64,000 nt of DNA from Duganella sp. 1224. GTDB taxonomy: Bacteria; Pseudomonadota; Gammaproteobacteria; Burkholderiales; Burkholderiaceae_D. Under the pieces are notes generated by a model that worked only from the letters and a program-made list of their open reading frames with translations, had not been told where the DNA came from and ran no database searches. Positions within the stretch are counted from its first letter, which is position 1. Every line of letters starts with the position of its first letter. The position numbers and the translations under genes are program-made. This document shows positions 35,801 to 44,032 of the stretch, in pieces. The stretch spans positions 496,001 to 560,000 of the forward strand of contig NZ_JACBYS010000002.1 in the NCBI RefSeq assembly GCF_013408245.1, written 5' to 3'.

Positions 35801-36350
35801 CGTTGGCCTCGGCCAGCGCCGGATTGCCGTTCTCGATGGCCATGCCGATGTCGCCGAAATGGGCGCCGGACAGCGCGATCAGGCCGTTGGCCGGGCTGTC
35901 GTCCGGCAGCAGCGGGTAGGACTTGGACGTCAGCTCCTGCAGCCACTCGGTGCGGATCTCGGCGCGGCCCTTGTACTGGTTGGTCAGCCACGCCTGCGAC
36001 AGCAGCTCGCACAGCTGCAGATAACCCATGCGGTTCTTGGCGAACAACATCAGCCGCGACGGCTTGTCGCGGTTTTCATCGTTGGTGATCCAGCAGTCGA
36101 CGCCAACCACCGGCTTGATGCCCTTGCCGCGCGCGGCCTTGTAGAACTTGACCATGCCGAACATATTGGCCAGGTCGGTGACCGCCAGCGCGCCCTGCTG
36201 GTCCTTGACCGCCGCCTTGACCAGGTCGTCGATGCGGACCAGGCCGTCGACGATGGAATACTCCGAGTGCACGCGCAGATGGACGAAGGACGGTCCCGCC
36301 GGCACGACGGCACCGCCGGCCACTGCTTGTTCATTTGCTACCATATTCAT
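32808..36350 (-). CDS. dnaE: DNA polymerase III alpha subunit
   Basis: A 1180-residue replicative polymerase, near the usual ~1160 length. The N-terminal PHP domain begins FVHLRVHSEYSIVDGLV. The polymerase core has GPGRGSGAGSLVAYAL and the catalytic MPDFDIDFCQEKR; later come the helix-hairpin-helix region (YGLGACKGAGQNAIEAI) and an OB fold (RGKLLIVTLDDKSAVVEVT). It is an essential housekeeping gene and a good anchor for placing the window on the chromosome. ATG 36350 is taken; MVANEQ at 36344 is a close alternative. Confidence 0.97.
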   Translation of the reverse strand: MNMVANEQAVAGGAVVPAGPSFVHLRVHSEYSIVDGLVRIDDLVKAAVKDQQGALAVTDLANMFGMVKFYKAARGKGIKPVVGVDCWITNDENRDKPSRLMLFAKNRMGYLQLCELLSQAWLTNQYKGRAEIRTEWLQELTSKSYPLLPDDSPANGLIALSGAHFGDIGMAIENGNPALAEANARKWAALFPGHFYIEIQRAGQANQEMQVRHSVALASKLGLPVVATHPVQFLSKDEFIAHEARICIAEGEMLANAKRVRKFNEQMRFLTQAEMQQLFHDLPAALQNSVEIAKRCNLTLTLGKPQLPNFPTPGMTIDEFLVAETKKGLEERLIQLFPDPDKREANRKRYEDRLEFENNTIIKMKFPGYFLIVAEFIQWGKNNGVPIGPGRGSGAGSLVAYALKITDLDPLKYNLLFERFLNPERVSMPDFDIDFCQEKRELVIQHVKDLYGRDAVSQIATFGTMAAKGAIRDVGRVMDFGYNFCDGVSKLIPFKPGKPVSIAEAIEEEPMLKERQQNEEEVAQLLDLAQQVEGITRNIGMHAGGVLIAPGKLTDFCPLYTQSGDSGVVSQYDKDDVEAVGLVKFDFLGLTTLTILDRAVRYIKALDPAEAEFDLAKLPLTDRPSYDLLTKAKTVAVFQLESRGMQGMLKDARPDRFEDIIALVALYRPGPMDLIPDFCKRKHGEKFDYPDPRTESILSETYGIMVYQEQVMQMAQIVGGYSLGGADMLRRAMGKKKAEEMAEHRAIFRAGAAKDGLSTEKADEIFDLMEKFAGYGFNKSHAAAYALLSYHTAYLKAHHPAAFMAANMSLAMEDTEKVKILVEDAIDVCGLTILPPDINQSDFRFVPDGPPPSVTGKKVTQIRYGLGACKGAGQNAIEAIIAARNADGPFTSLFDFCKRVDKKQINRRTIESLIRAGAFDCFGVDRAVLLASVGFAMEYADQQAKSANQVSLFGGDDSDLEPPPDYVKAAPFTDRQKLAEEKIALGFYLSGHMFDSFAPEARRFARTKLADLEPSRDPRILCGVITGIRPQMTQRGKLLIVTLDDKSAVVEVTVYAEVFEENKHMFKEDEFLAVIGKVSEDRFSGGLRISAEKVFDIVSSRVKHGKQLGMALPTTVDAKKVAEVLAPHRHADGLPISARIQPQGVSCVVQFGEGWRVAPSDELQLALQQVLGAKEVAVEY

Positions 36351-36422
36351 ACGCGACTCGGGGCTGGTTCAATAACCCCCTATTTTACCGCGCAGCGGCC
36401 CGGACCGGGAGCGGCCGTGCCG

Positions 36423-36428
36423 TATAAT
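36423..36428 (+). promoter_or_regulatory. Putative -10 box of the seven-gene envelope operon
   Basis: TATAAT 48 bp before the start of the polytopic membrane protein gene, in the divergent gap with dnaE. No convincing -35 box was found. Confidence 0.45.
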
Positions 36429-36475
36429 ACGCGCTTCGCCGAGTTAACTGGAAAGCAATCTTTACCATTTCACTA

Positions 36476-38095
36476 ATGAGCACGGATAAAATCAAAACCC
36501 TGCTGGCCTGGCTGCTGCTCGCGCTGAGCGCGTCGCTGCTGCGCTTCCAGACGGTACTGCAAAGCGACAGCCTGTTCCTCGACGATTTATTCAGCGACCT
36601 GCTGCATCATGGCGGCCATTGGACGGAGTGGAAGTTTGCGTCGGCGCCCGCCTTCGTGCCGGACATGCTGTTGTACTGGCTGGCCATGCCGCTGTTCGGC
36701 GAAGTCACCGCGCGCATCTTCTTCGTGTCGGTGGCGCAGGTGTTCTTGCTGGCGTCCGCGCTGCTGTGGTGCGCGCGCCAGATCCATCCGGCGCTGAGCA
36801 AGTCGGCGCAGGCCTCCATCGTGCTGCTGCTGGCGCTGTTCACCGCGGCGGCCGGTCGTTCCAGCATGTGGCTGTATTTTTACAGCACCAACAACCACCT
36901 GGCCGTGGTCTTGTTCGGACTGACCGGCATAGGCCTGATGCTTAACCATCTGGAGCGCCCGCGCGCTGTCAGCGCCGCGCTGCTGGTGGCAGGGTCGGCG
37001 GCCGCGCTGCTGTCGACCCAGCTGTTTGTGCTGGGCTTCATGCTGCCGGCGCTGCTGCTGCTGGCGACCGCTTGGCTGACGCTGGGGCCGGGCCAGGCGC
37101 TGCGCCGTCCGCTGGCGCGGCTGATCGGCCTGCTGCTGCTGGCGCAGGTGCTGGCCACGCTGCTGGGCAAGCTGCTGATACGCTATCCGGCGCGCGAGGG
37201 CCGCATCCACCCGTCGCCGGATACCGCCGGCGCGGCGCTGCGCAATTTCATGAACGCGGTGACCACCGCTTTCACGCCGGACAATCCGCTGACCTTTCTG
37301 TGCGCGCTGCTGGTGCTGCTGGCGCTCGGCTTCCTGGCGCTGCGCCTGCTGCGCGCCACCGCGCTGCGCCAGCAGGGCCTGAGCATCGCCACCGGCGACT
37401 GGCGCTTCGCCGCCGCCGCCGCGCTGCTGGCCGTGGGGCTGACCATCAACCTGCTCGGCGTGATCCTGTCCGGCGGCTTCGGCGACCCGTTCGCGCTGCG
37501 CTATCTGGCGCTGCCGATCGCGCTGGCGCTGCTGCTGGCGGTGATCCGGCTCGACCTGTCGCCAATCCAGCGGCCCATGCGCGCCCTCGCCATTGGCGCC
37601 GCGCAGCTGGCGCTGTTCGCCGTGGTGCTGGTCAGCGCGGCGCGCCTGACGCTGCGGCCGCCACCGCCCATCGTTGACGCCTCGGCGCTGGCGGCCGGCT
37701 GCCTGGCGCAACTGGAAAGCGCCGGCTTTCCGCTCAAAGCCGGCATTGCCGACTACTGGAACGGGCGCGGCGTGCGCTACCAGCTGCCGCACCGCAATCC
37801 CATCCTGGTCACCACCAACACGCTGGCGCCGGACTTCCACGTCTCGACGCTGGGGCCGGTGATGCGGCCACGGGACTATCCCGAGCATGTCTACAACTTC
37901 GCGGTGCTGTATGGCGCGGCACAGCCGGCCAACCCGCAATACACCGCCGCCGCCATGCGCCAGGCGCTGCCGGCGCCGGCGCGGGTGGCGAGCTGCGGCA
38001 ACGGCCGGCTGGAGATCTGGCTGTACCAGGATGACAGCCTGGACCGCGCGGTCAAACAGGCCGGCGCCGACTGGCTGCGGCAGGGCAAGCGTTGA
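36476..38095 (+). CDS. Polytopic membrane protein, possibly GT-C-like
   Basis: A 539-residue protein with around ten hydrophobic segments and a C-terminal ~140-residue soluble region (from PPPPIVDASALAAGC). An Asp-rich loop after the first helix (LFLDDLFSDLLHH) resembles the catalytic first loop of GT-C glycosyltransferases, but this is only a hint. It is the first gene of a tightly packed operon with GtrA, a GT2 and flippase-like proteins, which supports a role in building or transferring a lipid-linked sugar. The function is unknown. Confidence 0.6.
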   Translation: MSTDKIKTLLAWLLLALSASLLRFQTVLQSDSLFLDDLFSDLLHHGGHWTEWKFASAPAFVPDMLLYWLAMPLFGEVTARIFFVSVAQVFLLASALLWCARQIHPALSKSAQASIVLLLALFTAAAGRSSMWLYFYSTNNHLAVVLFGLTGIGLMLNHLERPRAVSAALLVAGSAAALLSTQLFVLGFMLPALLLLATAWLTLGPGQALRRPLARLIGLLLLAQVLATLLGKLLIRYPAREGRIHPSPDTAGAALRNFMNAVTTAFTPDNPLTFLCALLVLLALGFLALRLLRATALRQQGLSIATGDWRFAAAAALLAVGLTINLLGVILSGGFGDPFALRYLALPIALALLLAVIRLDLSPIQRPMRALAIGAAQLALFAVVLVSAARLTLRPPPPIVDASALAAGCLAQLESAGFPLKAGIADYWNGRGVRYQLPHRNPILVTTNTLAPDFHVSTLGPVMRPRDYPEHVYNFAVLYGAAQPANPQYTAAAMRQALPAPARVASCGNGRLEIWLYQDDSLDRAVKQAGADWLRQGKR

Positions 38096-38520
38096 TGCGC
38101 GCCGTGCCGCCCAACCTGCGCGCCTTCCTCGGCTTCCTGCTGCTGTCGGGCCTGGGCTGGCTGTGCGACATGCTGACCTACACCGCGCTGGTGCGGCTGG
38201 CCGGCGTGGCGCCGTTTGCCGCCAACGTGGTGTCGTCCTACGTGGGCGTCAGTTTTGTCTGGTTCACTTCGCTGGGCACGGTGTTCCGCCGCAGCGGCGC
38301 CGGCTCCGGCCGCTTTTTGCTGCTCTACTGGGGCTACCAATTCCTGTCGATCATGGCATACTCGCAACTGTTGCAACTGACCGCGGCCGCCGTGGCCAGC
38401 CACGCCGGCGTGCCGGCGCTGCACAGCGCGCTGGCGGCCAAGATCATCGTCACCCCCTTCAATCTGGTCACCAACTTCCTGTTTATGAAAGTCCTGACGC
38501 GCCATATGCGCGCCGCCTGA
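38095..38520 (+). CDS. GtrA-family membrane protein
   Basis: A 141-residue protein with four transmembrane helices in the GtrA pattern (LRAFLGFLLLSGLGWLCDML ... NVVSSYVGVSFVWF ... FNLVTNFLFMKV). GtrA-type proteins are thought to flip polyprenyl-phosphate-linked sugars. Its ATG shares one base with the previous stop (TGATG), and the GT2 gene follows after 4 bp, so it fits a Gtr-like three-part glycosylation set. Confidence 0.88.
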   Translation: MRAVPPNLRAFLGFLLLSGLGWLCDMLTYTALVRLAGVAPFAANVVSSYVGVSFVWFTSLGTVFRRSGAGSGRFLLLYWGYQFLSIMAYSQLLQLTAAAVASHAGVPALHSALAAKIIVTPFNLVTNFLFMKVLTRHMRAA

Positions 38521-38524
38521 AACC

Positions 38525-39349
38525 ATGTCGCCCACCCAGCCCCGCATCCTCGTCTTCATTCCCGCCTACCGTTGCGCGCCGCAGATCGTGCGCGTGCTCG
38601 ACCAGTTCGACGAGCGCGTCCAGCGTGCCATCGACACCGTGATGGTGGTCGACAACCGCTCGCCGGACAACACGCTGCAGGCGGCCATCGAGCGCGCCAG
38701 CAGCCGCCTGACCCACTGCAACTTCATCGCCTGGACCAACGACGACAACTATGGCCTGGGCGGCTCGCACAAGGCGGCCATGCGCTATGCCATCGAGCAG
38801 GGCTTCGACTACCTGGTGGTGCTGCACGGCGACGACCAGGCCGACATCCGCGACCTGCTGCCGCAGCTCGACAGCGGCGCCCATCTCGGCGCCGATTGCC
38901 TGATGGGCGCGCGCTTCATGCCGGGCAGCCGCCTGATCGGCTATTCGCTGCTGCGCACCGTCGGCAACCGCGTCTACAATCTGCTGTTCTCGCTGGGCGC
39001 CGGCCGCCGCATCTACGACCTTGGCTCCGGGCTCAATATGTACCGCCTGGCATCGCTGAAGCCGTTCTACTACCAGACCTTCCCGGACGACCTGACCTTC
39101 AATTACGTGATGCTGCTGGGCAGCTACCACCACGGCCAGACGGTGCGCTTCTTCCCGATCAGCTGGCGCGAGGAAGACCAGGTCTCGAACGTGCGCCTGT
39201 TCCGCCAGGCGTTCAAGGTGCTGAGCCTGCTCGGCGCCTACGTGGTCCAGCGCGGCCGCTTCCTCGCGCGCGAGCTGCGCGGCAAGCGCTTCGAGGCCTA
39301 CAGCGGCAAGATCGTGGCGCGCCACGACGCCGCCCAGCGGGAACAATGA
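38525..39349 (+). CDS. Polyprenyl-phosphate-type family 2 glycosyltransferase
   Basis: A 274-residue GT2 with RILVFIPAYRCAPQIVRVL at the start, the Asp-containing VMVVDNRSPDNT, and VVLHGDDQADI as DxD region. The motif GSGLNMYR and the lack of C-terminal membrane helices resemble DPM1-like enzymes that load sugars on polyprenyl phosphate. It overlaps the next gene (ATGA) and follows GtrA, so it probably makes the lipid-linked donor. Confidence 0.85.
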   Translation: MSPTQPRILVFIPAYRCAPQIVRVLDQFDERVQRAIDTVMVVDNRSPDNTLQAAIERASSRLTHCNFIAWTNDDNYGLGGSHKAAMRYAIEQGFDYLVVLHGDDQADIRDLLPQLDSGAHLGADCLMGARFMPGSRLIGYSLLRTVGNRVYNLLFSLGAGRRIYDLGSGLNMYRLASLKPFYYQTFPDDLTFNYVMLLGSYHHGQTVRFFPISWREEDQVSNVRLFRQAFKVLSLLGAYVVQRGRFLARELRGKRFEAYSGKIVARHDAAQREQ

Positions 39350-40212
39350 GCCGCCCGAGCCGCATCTACCTCGCCGTGCTGGCCGCGCTGCTGCTGGCGT
39401 GGCTGGCCCTGCAGGCCCTGACGCCCGACAGCCTGCTGCGCCGCGGCGCGCCCGCGCCGCTGCTGCCGGTGCTGCTGCTGTACTTCAGTTCCCACCTGTT
39501 CCGGCTGGCGCGGCTGGCCATGCTCAGCCTCGACCAGCGCGCACATGTGCCGGCGCTGCTGGCGGCGCACGGCCTGACCGCCTTCCCCAGCAGCCTGTTG
39601 CCCTTCAAGATAGGCGAGATCCTGCGCCTGGCCGCCTTCCTGCGCGTGTTCGACGACCGCCGCAAGGCGCTGGCCGTGTGGCTGGCCGAACGCTGCGCCG
39701 ACGTGCTGGTGCTGGCGGCGCTGATGCTGGCCCTGTCGCTGTTCCAGGTCCAGTTGCCGCCGGCCACCCGCACCGTGTTCCTGGTGTTCCTGCTGGTGAG
39801 CGTGTTCGGTCTGCTGGGGCTGTTCACCGTGGCCAGGACCTTCGTCTACCTGAACCGTCACCTGGTACTGAACAGCAGCAGCGCGCGCGGCCTGCGGCTG
39901 CTGCGCGCCAGCCACGCGCTGCGCCAGCTTGAACTGGCACTGAAGCGTTCGCTGGAAGGCCGGCTGACCGGCCTGCTGCTGCTGTCGGCGCTGATCTGGC
40001 TGCTGGAAATTTCCGCGCTGGCGCTGTTCCTCGAACACCTGGCGCCGTCCAACAGCAGCTTCGCCGCGCTGTTCGCCAACGGCCTGCTGAACAACCTGAG
40101 CGCCAGCCCGCCGGCGGCCAGCCAGTACCAGTCGCTGGTGCTGGCCGCGCTGGCGGTGCTGTCGCTGGGCGCGCTGGGCCTGGCGCGCCGCCTCCACCAA
40201 GGAAAGTCCTGA
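39346..40212 (+). CDS. Flippase-like (LPG_synthase_TM / UPF0104-type) membrane protein
   Basis: A 288-residue protein with about seven helices. Family-like features are AFPSSLLPFKIGEILRLAAF and the Arg/Glu-rich WLAERCADVLVLAALML, close to the conserved P-x-K-x-GE pattern of the AglD/MprF transmembrane family. It may move a lipid-linked substrate or act on lipids. It overlaps the GT2 gene by 4 bp and is followed immediately by the kinase-like gene. Confidence 0.75.
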   Translation: MSRPSRIYLAVLAALLLAWLALQALTPDSLLRRGAPAPLLPVLLLYFSSHLFRLARLAMLSLDQRAHVPALLAAHGLTAFPSSLLPFKIGEILRLAAFLRVFDDRRKALAVWLAERCADVLVLAALMLALSLFQVQLPPATRTVFLVFLLVSVFGLLGLFTVARTFVYLNRHLVLNSSSARGLRLLRASHALRQLELALKRSLEGRLTGLLLLSALIWLLEISALALFLEHLAPSNSSFAALFANGLLNNLSASPPAASQYQSLVLAALAVLSLGALGLARRLHQGKS

Positions 40213-40213
40213 C

Positions 40214-41686
40214 ATGCCAAGCCACCATGACCATCTGCTGATCGTGATCGATGACCGCGAACTGGCCGCCGGCGACGTGCGCGGCGTGGTCGGTCCGCGC
40301 CGCTACGGCGACATCCTGTTCCAGCGCCGCACGCTGTTCGAGCGCTGCCGCGCCAGCCTGCCGGCGTGGGCCCGGCAACGGCTGGTGCACCTGCGCAGCC
40401 ACGAGCAACTGGCCGAACTGCGCGCCGCGCTGGAAGCCAGCGGCGACGATGCCGCGCTGTGCGTGATCGCCGGCCGCGCCGGCTTTCCCGACACCGGCCA
40501 GCTGTTCCAGCTGATCGAACGCCTGCCCTACGCCGAAGACAGCTTCAGCGACCGCCTGTACCAGCCGCTGCTGGTCTTCCTGCGCAACGCCCACTGGCTG
40601 GTGCAGCGCTGGCCGGCGTTCGAGGCGGCGCCGCTGCACAGCTGGGAGCCGCCGTGGCAGGAATTGCAGCGACTGCAATCGCTGCAACCGCTGGACCTGG
40701 CGCAGCTGCAGCAGTTCCTGACGCTGACCAGCGGCTCGACCGCCACCCGCCACTTCAACCAGGTGCACGTGGACGACTACTACTACACCAAGAGCTCCAC
40801 CGACCAGCGCAAGATGCGCGCCGAATACAGCTTCTACGCGCTGGCGCCGGAAGCCATGCGGCCATGGCTGATCCAGCCCTTCGACTACCGCGAGCACGAC
40901 GGCCGCGCCTCGTACAAGATGATGCGCTACTACCTGGCCGACGCCGCGCTGCAATGGGTGCATGGCGCGTTCGAGACCGACACCTTCCAGTCCTTCATCG
41001 AGCGGCTGCTGTTCTTCGTGGCGCAGCGCCCGCGCCGCGCCTGCTCGCGCGAGCAGGCGCAGGCCGAGGCGCGCAAGCTGTTTGTCGACAAGGTCCAGCA
41101 GCGCGCCGAGGCCTTCCTGGCGCAAACCGAGGGCCGCCGCATCGACACGCTGGTGGCGGCCTCGGCGCCGTCGCTGGCGCTGGGCGCGCAGTTGCAACGC
41201 TACCTGCGCCTGTATGGGCGCCACGAAACAAGCTTCGCCCTTGATTACCAGGTGGTCGGCCACGGCGACCCGTGCTTCTCCAACATCCTGTACGACCAGC
41301 AGCGCCACCTGATGAAGCTGATCGACCCCAAGGGCGCGGTGGACGAAGCCGAGCTGTGGACCCACCCGCTGTACGACCTGTGCAAGATCTCGCACAGCGT
41401 GCTGGGCGACTACGACTTCATCAACAACGGCCTGTACCGGGTTGGCTTCGCCGACGACAACACGCTGCAGCTGCAGCTGTCGCTGGATCGCCAGGCCGGG
41501 CTGAAGCCGCTGTTCGCGCGGCAGCTGGCGCGCCTCGGCCACGACCCGCGCGTGGTGCGGCTGGGCGAGGCCTCGCTGTTCCTGTCCATGCTGCCGCTGC
41601 ACATTGATTATCCCAACAAGGTGATGGCCTTCCTGCTGAAGGCCAACGCCATCCTAGACGAGGTGGAATTTGGACAAGCAACTTAA
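40214..41686 (+). CDS. APH/choline-kinase-fold phosphotransferase
   Basis: A 490-residue protein. The C-terminal half holds the small-molecule kinase signature HGDPCFSN (His350, Asp352, Asn357) and the metal-binding LIDPKGA about 13 residues later. The N-terminal ~170 residues have no recognised motif. The substrate is likely a small sugar, alcohol or amino acid for an activated phospho-precursor, since the next two genes encode a HAD phosphatase and a nucleotidyltransferase. It overlaps the HAD gene by 17 bp. Confidence 0.75.
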   Translation: MPSHHDHLLIVIDDRELAAGDVRGVVGPRRYGDILFQRRTLFERCRASLPAWARQRLVHLRSHEQLAELRAALEASGDDAALCVIAGRAGFPDTGQLFQLIERLPYAEDSFSDRLYQPLLVFLRNAHWLVQRWPAFEAAPLHSWEPPWQELQRLQSLQPLDLAQLQQFLTLTSGSTATRHFNQVHVDDYYYTKSSTDQRKMRAEYSFYALAPEAMRPWLIQPFDYREHDGRASYKMMRYYLADAALQWVHGAFETDTFQSFIERLLFFVAQRPRRACSREQAQAEARKLFVDKVQQRAEAFLAQTEGRRIDTLVAASAPSLALGAQLQRYLRLYGRHETSFALDYQVVGHGDPCFSNILYDQQRHLMKLIDPKGAVDEAELWTHPLYDLCKISHSVLGDYDFINNGLYRVGFADDNTLQLQLSLDRQAGLKPLFARQLARLGHDPRVVRLGEASLFLSMLPLHIDYPNKVMAFLLKANAILDEVEFGQAT

Positions 41687-42068
41687 CGACGACGACGCGC
41701 TGCTGGTGGTCGACATCGACGGCACGCTGTGCGACATCAAGACCGCCGAGCAAAGCTACGCCGACCTGGTGCCGCGCGCCGACATGGTCAGCAAGCTGCG
41801 CGAATACCAGCAGCGCGGCTACCGCATCCTGCTGTACACCTCGCGCAACATGAAGACCCACAACCACAACCTGGGCCTGATCAACAAGCACACCGCGCCG
41901 GTGCTGCTGGACTGGCTGGCGCGCTGGGACATTCCCTACGACGAAATCCTGTTCGGCAAGCCGTGGCCGCGCAGCAAGGGCTTCTACATCGACGACCGCG
42001 CCATCCGCCCGGACGAATTCCTCAAGCTGAGCGAAGCGGAAATCCACCAACTGCTGGGGCAAGCATGA
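41670..42068 (+). CDS. HAD-family capsule-biosynthesis-type phosphatase (EcbF/BcbF-like)
   Basis: A 132-residue HAD enzyme with a TTG start at 41670 behind GAGGTGGA. The nucleophile motif is VVDIDGTL (Asp15/Asp17), then LLYTSRNMKTHNHN, GKPWPRSKGFYIDDRAIRP with the acidic motif III/IV. The size and the R-N-M-K-T and GKPW segments match the EcbF/BcbF capsule phosphatase family. The start lies within the kinase gene, and its stop overlaps the nucleotidyltransferase start as ATGA. Confidence 0.85.
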   Translation: MDKQLNDDDALLVVDIDGTLCDIKTAEQSYADLVPRADMVSKLREYQQRGYRILLYTSRNMKTHNHNLGLINKHTAPVLLDWLARWDIPYDEILFGKPWPRSKGFYIDDRAIRPDEFLKLSEAEIHQLLGQA

Positions 42069-42808
42069 GCAATACGATCGTCATCACCATGGCCGGGCGC
42101 GGCTCGCGCTTCTACCAGGCCGGCTACACCGTGCCCAAGTACCAGATCGAGGCGCACGGCCACAGCCTGTTCTACTGGTCGATGCTGTCGCTGCAACACT
42201 TCATCACGGCCGACAGCCGGCTGGTGTTCGTCTGCCTGAAGGAAAACAATTCTGGCGACTACGTGCGCGGCCAGTGCGCCGCGCTCGGCATCGGCGACGT
42301 CGAGATCATCGATCTGGAGACGCTGACCGACGGCCAGGCCACCAGCGCCTACCTGTCGCGCGGGCTGTGGCGCGACGACGGCCCGCTGATCATCTACAAC
42401 ATCGACACCTACGTGGAACCGGACGCACTGCGGCCGGACACCATCCGCGCCGGCGCCGACGGCTGGGTGCCCTGCTTCCAGGTGCCGGGCACGCACTGGA
42501 GCTTCGTCAAGCTGGGCGACGACGGCTGGGCCACCGAGGTGGCGGAAAAACGCCGCATCTCCGACCACGCGTCGATCGGCCTGTACTGGTTTGCTCGCGG
42601 GGCCGACTACGTGGCCGCCTACGAGCGCTATTTCGCCGACCCGGCCCACCTGGTCGGCGGCGAGCGCTACGTGGCGCCGCTGTACCAGCAACTGCTGCGC
42701 GACGGCAAACAGGTGGCGATCGCCGACCTCGATCCGGCGCGGGTGCACGTGCTGGGCACGCCGGCCGAACTGGCCAACTTCCTGGCGGCGGCGCCGGCGC
42801 GTTTATAA
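42065..42808 (+). CDS. Sugar/alcohol-phosphate nucleotidyltransferase-like protein
   Basis: A 247-residue protein with a variant nucleotidyltransferase opening, IVITMAGRGSRFYQAGYTVPKYQI (pyrophosphorylase-like G-x-GSRF and PK). The acidic LIIYNIDTYVEPD corresponds to the metal-binding Asp. It is the last gene of the operon. With the kinase and phosphatase it should form an activated nucleotide donor, in the manner of the Ecb/Bcb-type capsule set; the exact substrate is unknown. A TATAAT for the next gene overlaps its stop. Confidence 0.75.
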   Translation: MSNTIVITMAGRGSRFYQAGYTVPKYQIEAHGHSLFYWSMLSLQHFITADSRLVFVCLKENNSGDYVRGQCAALGIGDVEIIDLETLTDGQATSAYLSRGLWRDDGPLIIYNIDTYVEPDALRPDTIRAGADGWVPCFQVPGTHWSFVKLGDDGWATEVAEKRRISDHASIGLYWFARGADYVAAYERYFADPAHLVGGERYVAPLYQQLLRDGKQVAIADLDPARVHVLGTPAELANFLAAAPARL

Positions 42809-42809
42809 T
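42804..42809 (+). promoter_or_regulatory. Putative -10 box of trhO
   Basis: TATAAT overlapping the stop codon of the nucleotidyltransferase gene, 31 bp before the trhO start. Confidence 0.5.
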
Positions 42810-42840
42810 ACCGCCTGTTTAATTTATTCCGAGCCGCACC

Positions 42841-43695
42841 ATGCAAGCTACCGCCACCGGCGCCGAGTACGTCAATATCGCCGCCTACAAATTCATCACC
42901 CTGGACGACCTGGAAACCCTGCGTCCGGCCTACCAGGCCATCTGCGCCGAGCAGGGCCTGAAAGGCACCATTCTGCTGACGCCGGAAGGCATCAACATGT
43001 TCCTGTCCGGCACCCGCGCGCAGATCGACACCTACCTGGCATGGGTGCGCAGCGACGCCCGCCTGGCCGATCTTGAAGTGAAGGAAAGCTTGTCCGCTGA
43101 ACAATCGCACAAGCGCATGCTGGTCAAGATCAAAAAAGAAATCATCACCATGCGCATGCCGCTGATCAAGCCGGAAGAAGGCCGCGCGCCGTTCGTCGAA
43201 GCGCACACGCTGAAGCGCTGGCTGGACAATGGCGTCGACGACAACGGCAAGCCGGTGGTGATGGTCGACACCCGCAACGACTTCGAAGTGGACGTCGGCA
43301 CCTTCAACAACACGGTCGACTACCGCATCAAGAAATTCACCGAATTCCCGGAGGTGATCGCCGCCCACAAGGACGACTTCGCCGGCAAGACGGTGGTGAC
43401 CTTCTGCACCGGCGGCATCCGCTGCGAGAAGGCCGCGATCCACATGCAGAACATCGGCTACGACAACGTCTACCAGCTGGAAGGCGGCATCCTCAAGTAC
43501 TTTGAAGAAGTGGGCGGTGCGCACTACACCGGGGACTGCTTCGTGTTCGACTACCGCACCGCGCTGAATCCGCAGCTGGAGCCGACCGAGACGGTGCAAT
43601 GCTTTGCCTGCCGCGCGGTGGTGACGCCGCGCCAGCAGCTGTCGCCGGAATATGTCGAAGGCGTATCCTGCCCGCACTGCCACGGCAAACAATAA
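42841..43695 (+). CDS. trhO: tRNA uridine(34) hydroxylase, rhodanese family
   Basis: A 284-residue protein. The N-terminal acylphosphatase-like domain ([30 protein letters not shown]) precedes a rhodanese domain whose active Cys189 is in [13 protein letters not shown]. The C-terminus has paired Cys (CFACRAV and SCPHCHG), possibly metal binding. TrhO (YceA) adds the oxygen in 5-hydroxyuridine at tRNA position 34. It is unrelated to its envelope-gene neighbours and has its own promoter. Confidence 0.93.
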   Translation: MQATATGAEYVNIAAYKFITLDDLETLRPAYQAICAEQGLKGTILLTPEGINMFLSGTRAQIDTYLAWVRSDARLADLEVKESLSAEQSHKRMLVKIKKEIITMRMPLIKPEEGRAPFVEAHTLKRWLDNGVDDNGKPVVMVDTRNDFEVDVGTFNNTVDYRIKKFTEFPEVIAAHKDDFAGKTVVTFCTGGIRCEKAAIHMQNIGYDNVYQLEGGILKYFEEVGGAHYTGDCFVFDYRTALNPQLEPTETVQCFACRAVVTPRQQLSPEYVEGVSCPHCHGKQ

Positions 43696-43697
43696 GG

Positions 43698-43901
43698 CTA
43701 TTGCGGCGCGCGCGGCACCAGTTGCTGCAGCGCCGCCTGGTAAGCGTTGCGCGCGGTCTGGTACACGGCCAGCTGGGCATGGAGCCTGGCCATCTCCGTA
43801 TCGACAAACTGCAGATTAGTGACCTGCACTTGCGCCTCGGCACTGAGCTCGCCGACCTTATAGGTGATGCCATCCACCGTCACCTCCAACTCCTCATCCA
43901 T
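43698..43901 (-). CDS. Small conserved hypothetical protein
   Basis: A 67-residue protein, ATG 43901 (MDEELEVTVDGITYKVGEL), with a C-terminal coiled-coil-like segment (VDTEMARLHAQLAVYQTARN). It lacks signal or membrane segments. It resembles a small Burkholderiales family of unknown function (DUF6447-like, low certainty). Its stop is 3 bp from the trhO stop (convergent), and its 5' flank is the left REP sequence of the RAYT module. Confidence 0.65.
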   Translation of the reverse strand: MDEELEVTVDGITYKVGELSAEAQVQVTNLQFVDTEMARLHAQLAVYQTARNAYQAALQQLVPRAPQ

Positions 43902-43915
43902 TCCCCACCCCCTCT

Positions 43916-43929
43916 GGGGACAGACCACG
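43916..43929 (+). repeat. Left REP half-site of the RAYT module
   Basis: GGGGACAGACCACG. It is the exact inverted partner of the sequence at 44721-44734, on the other side of the transposase gene. Confidence 0.85.
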
Positions 43930-44032
43930 TTTTTGCAACAACGCGTCTTGTCCGCTAATCGTTTGATCTACTGCCATGTACCGGCCCGGCGCATAGTCTA
44001 CAGTCGCTCATCCATTAGACCAAGTGCAAACT

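Noticed and set aside
32961..36476. A 1171-codon open frame antisense to dnaE
   Set aside because: dnaE is unambiguous on the minus strand. The antisense frame is Arg/His/Leu/Gln-rich, as usual for GC-rich shadow frames.
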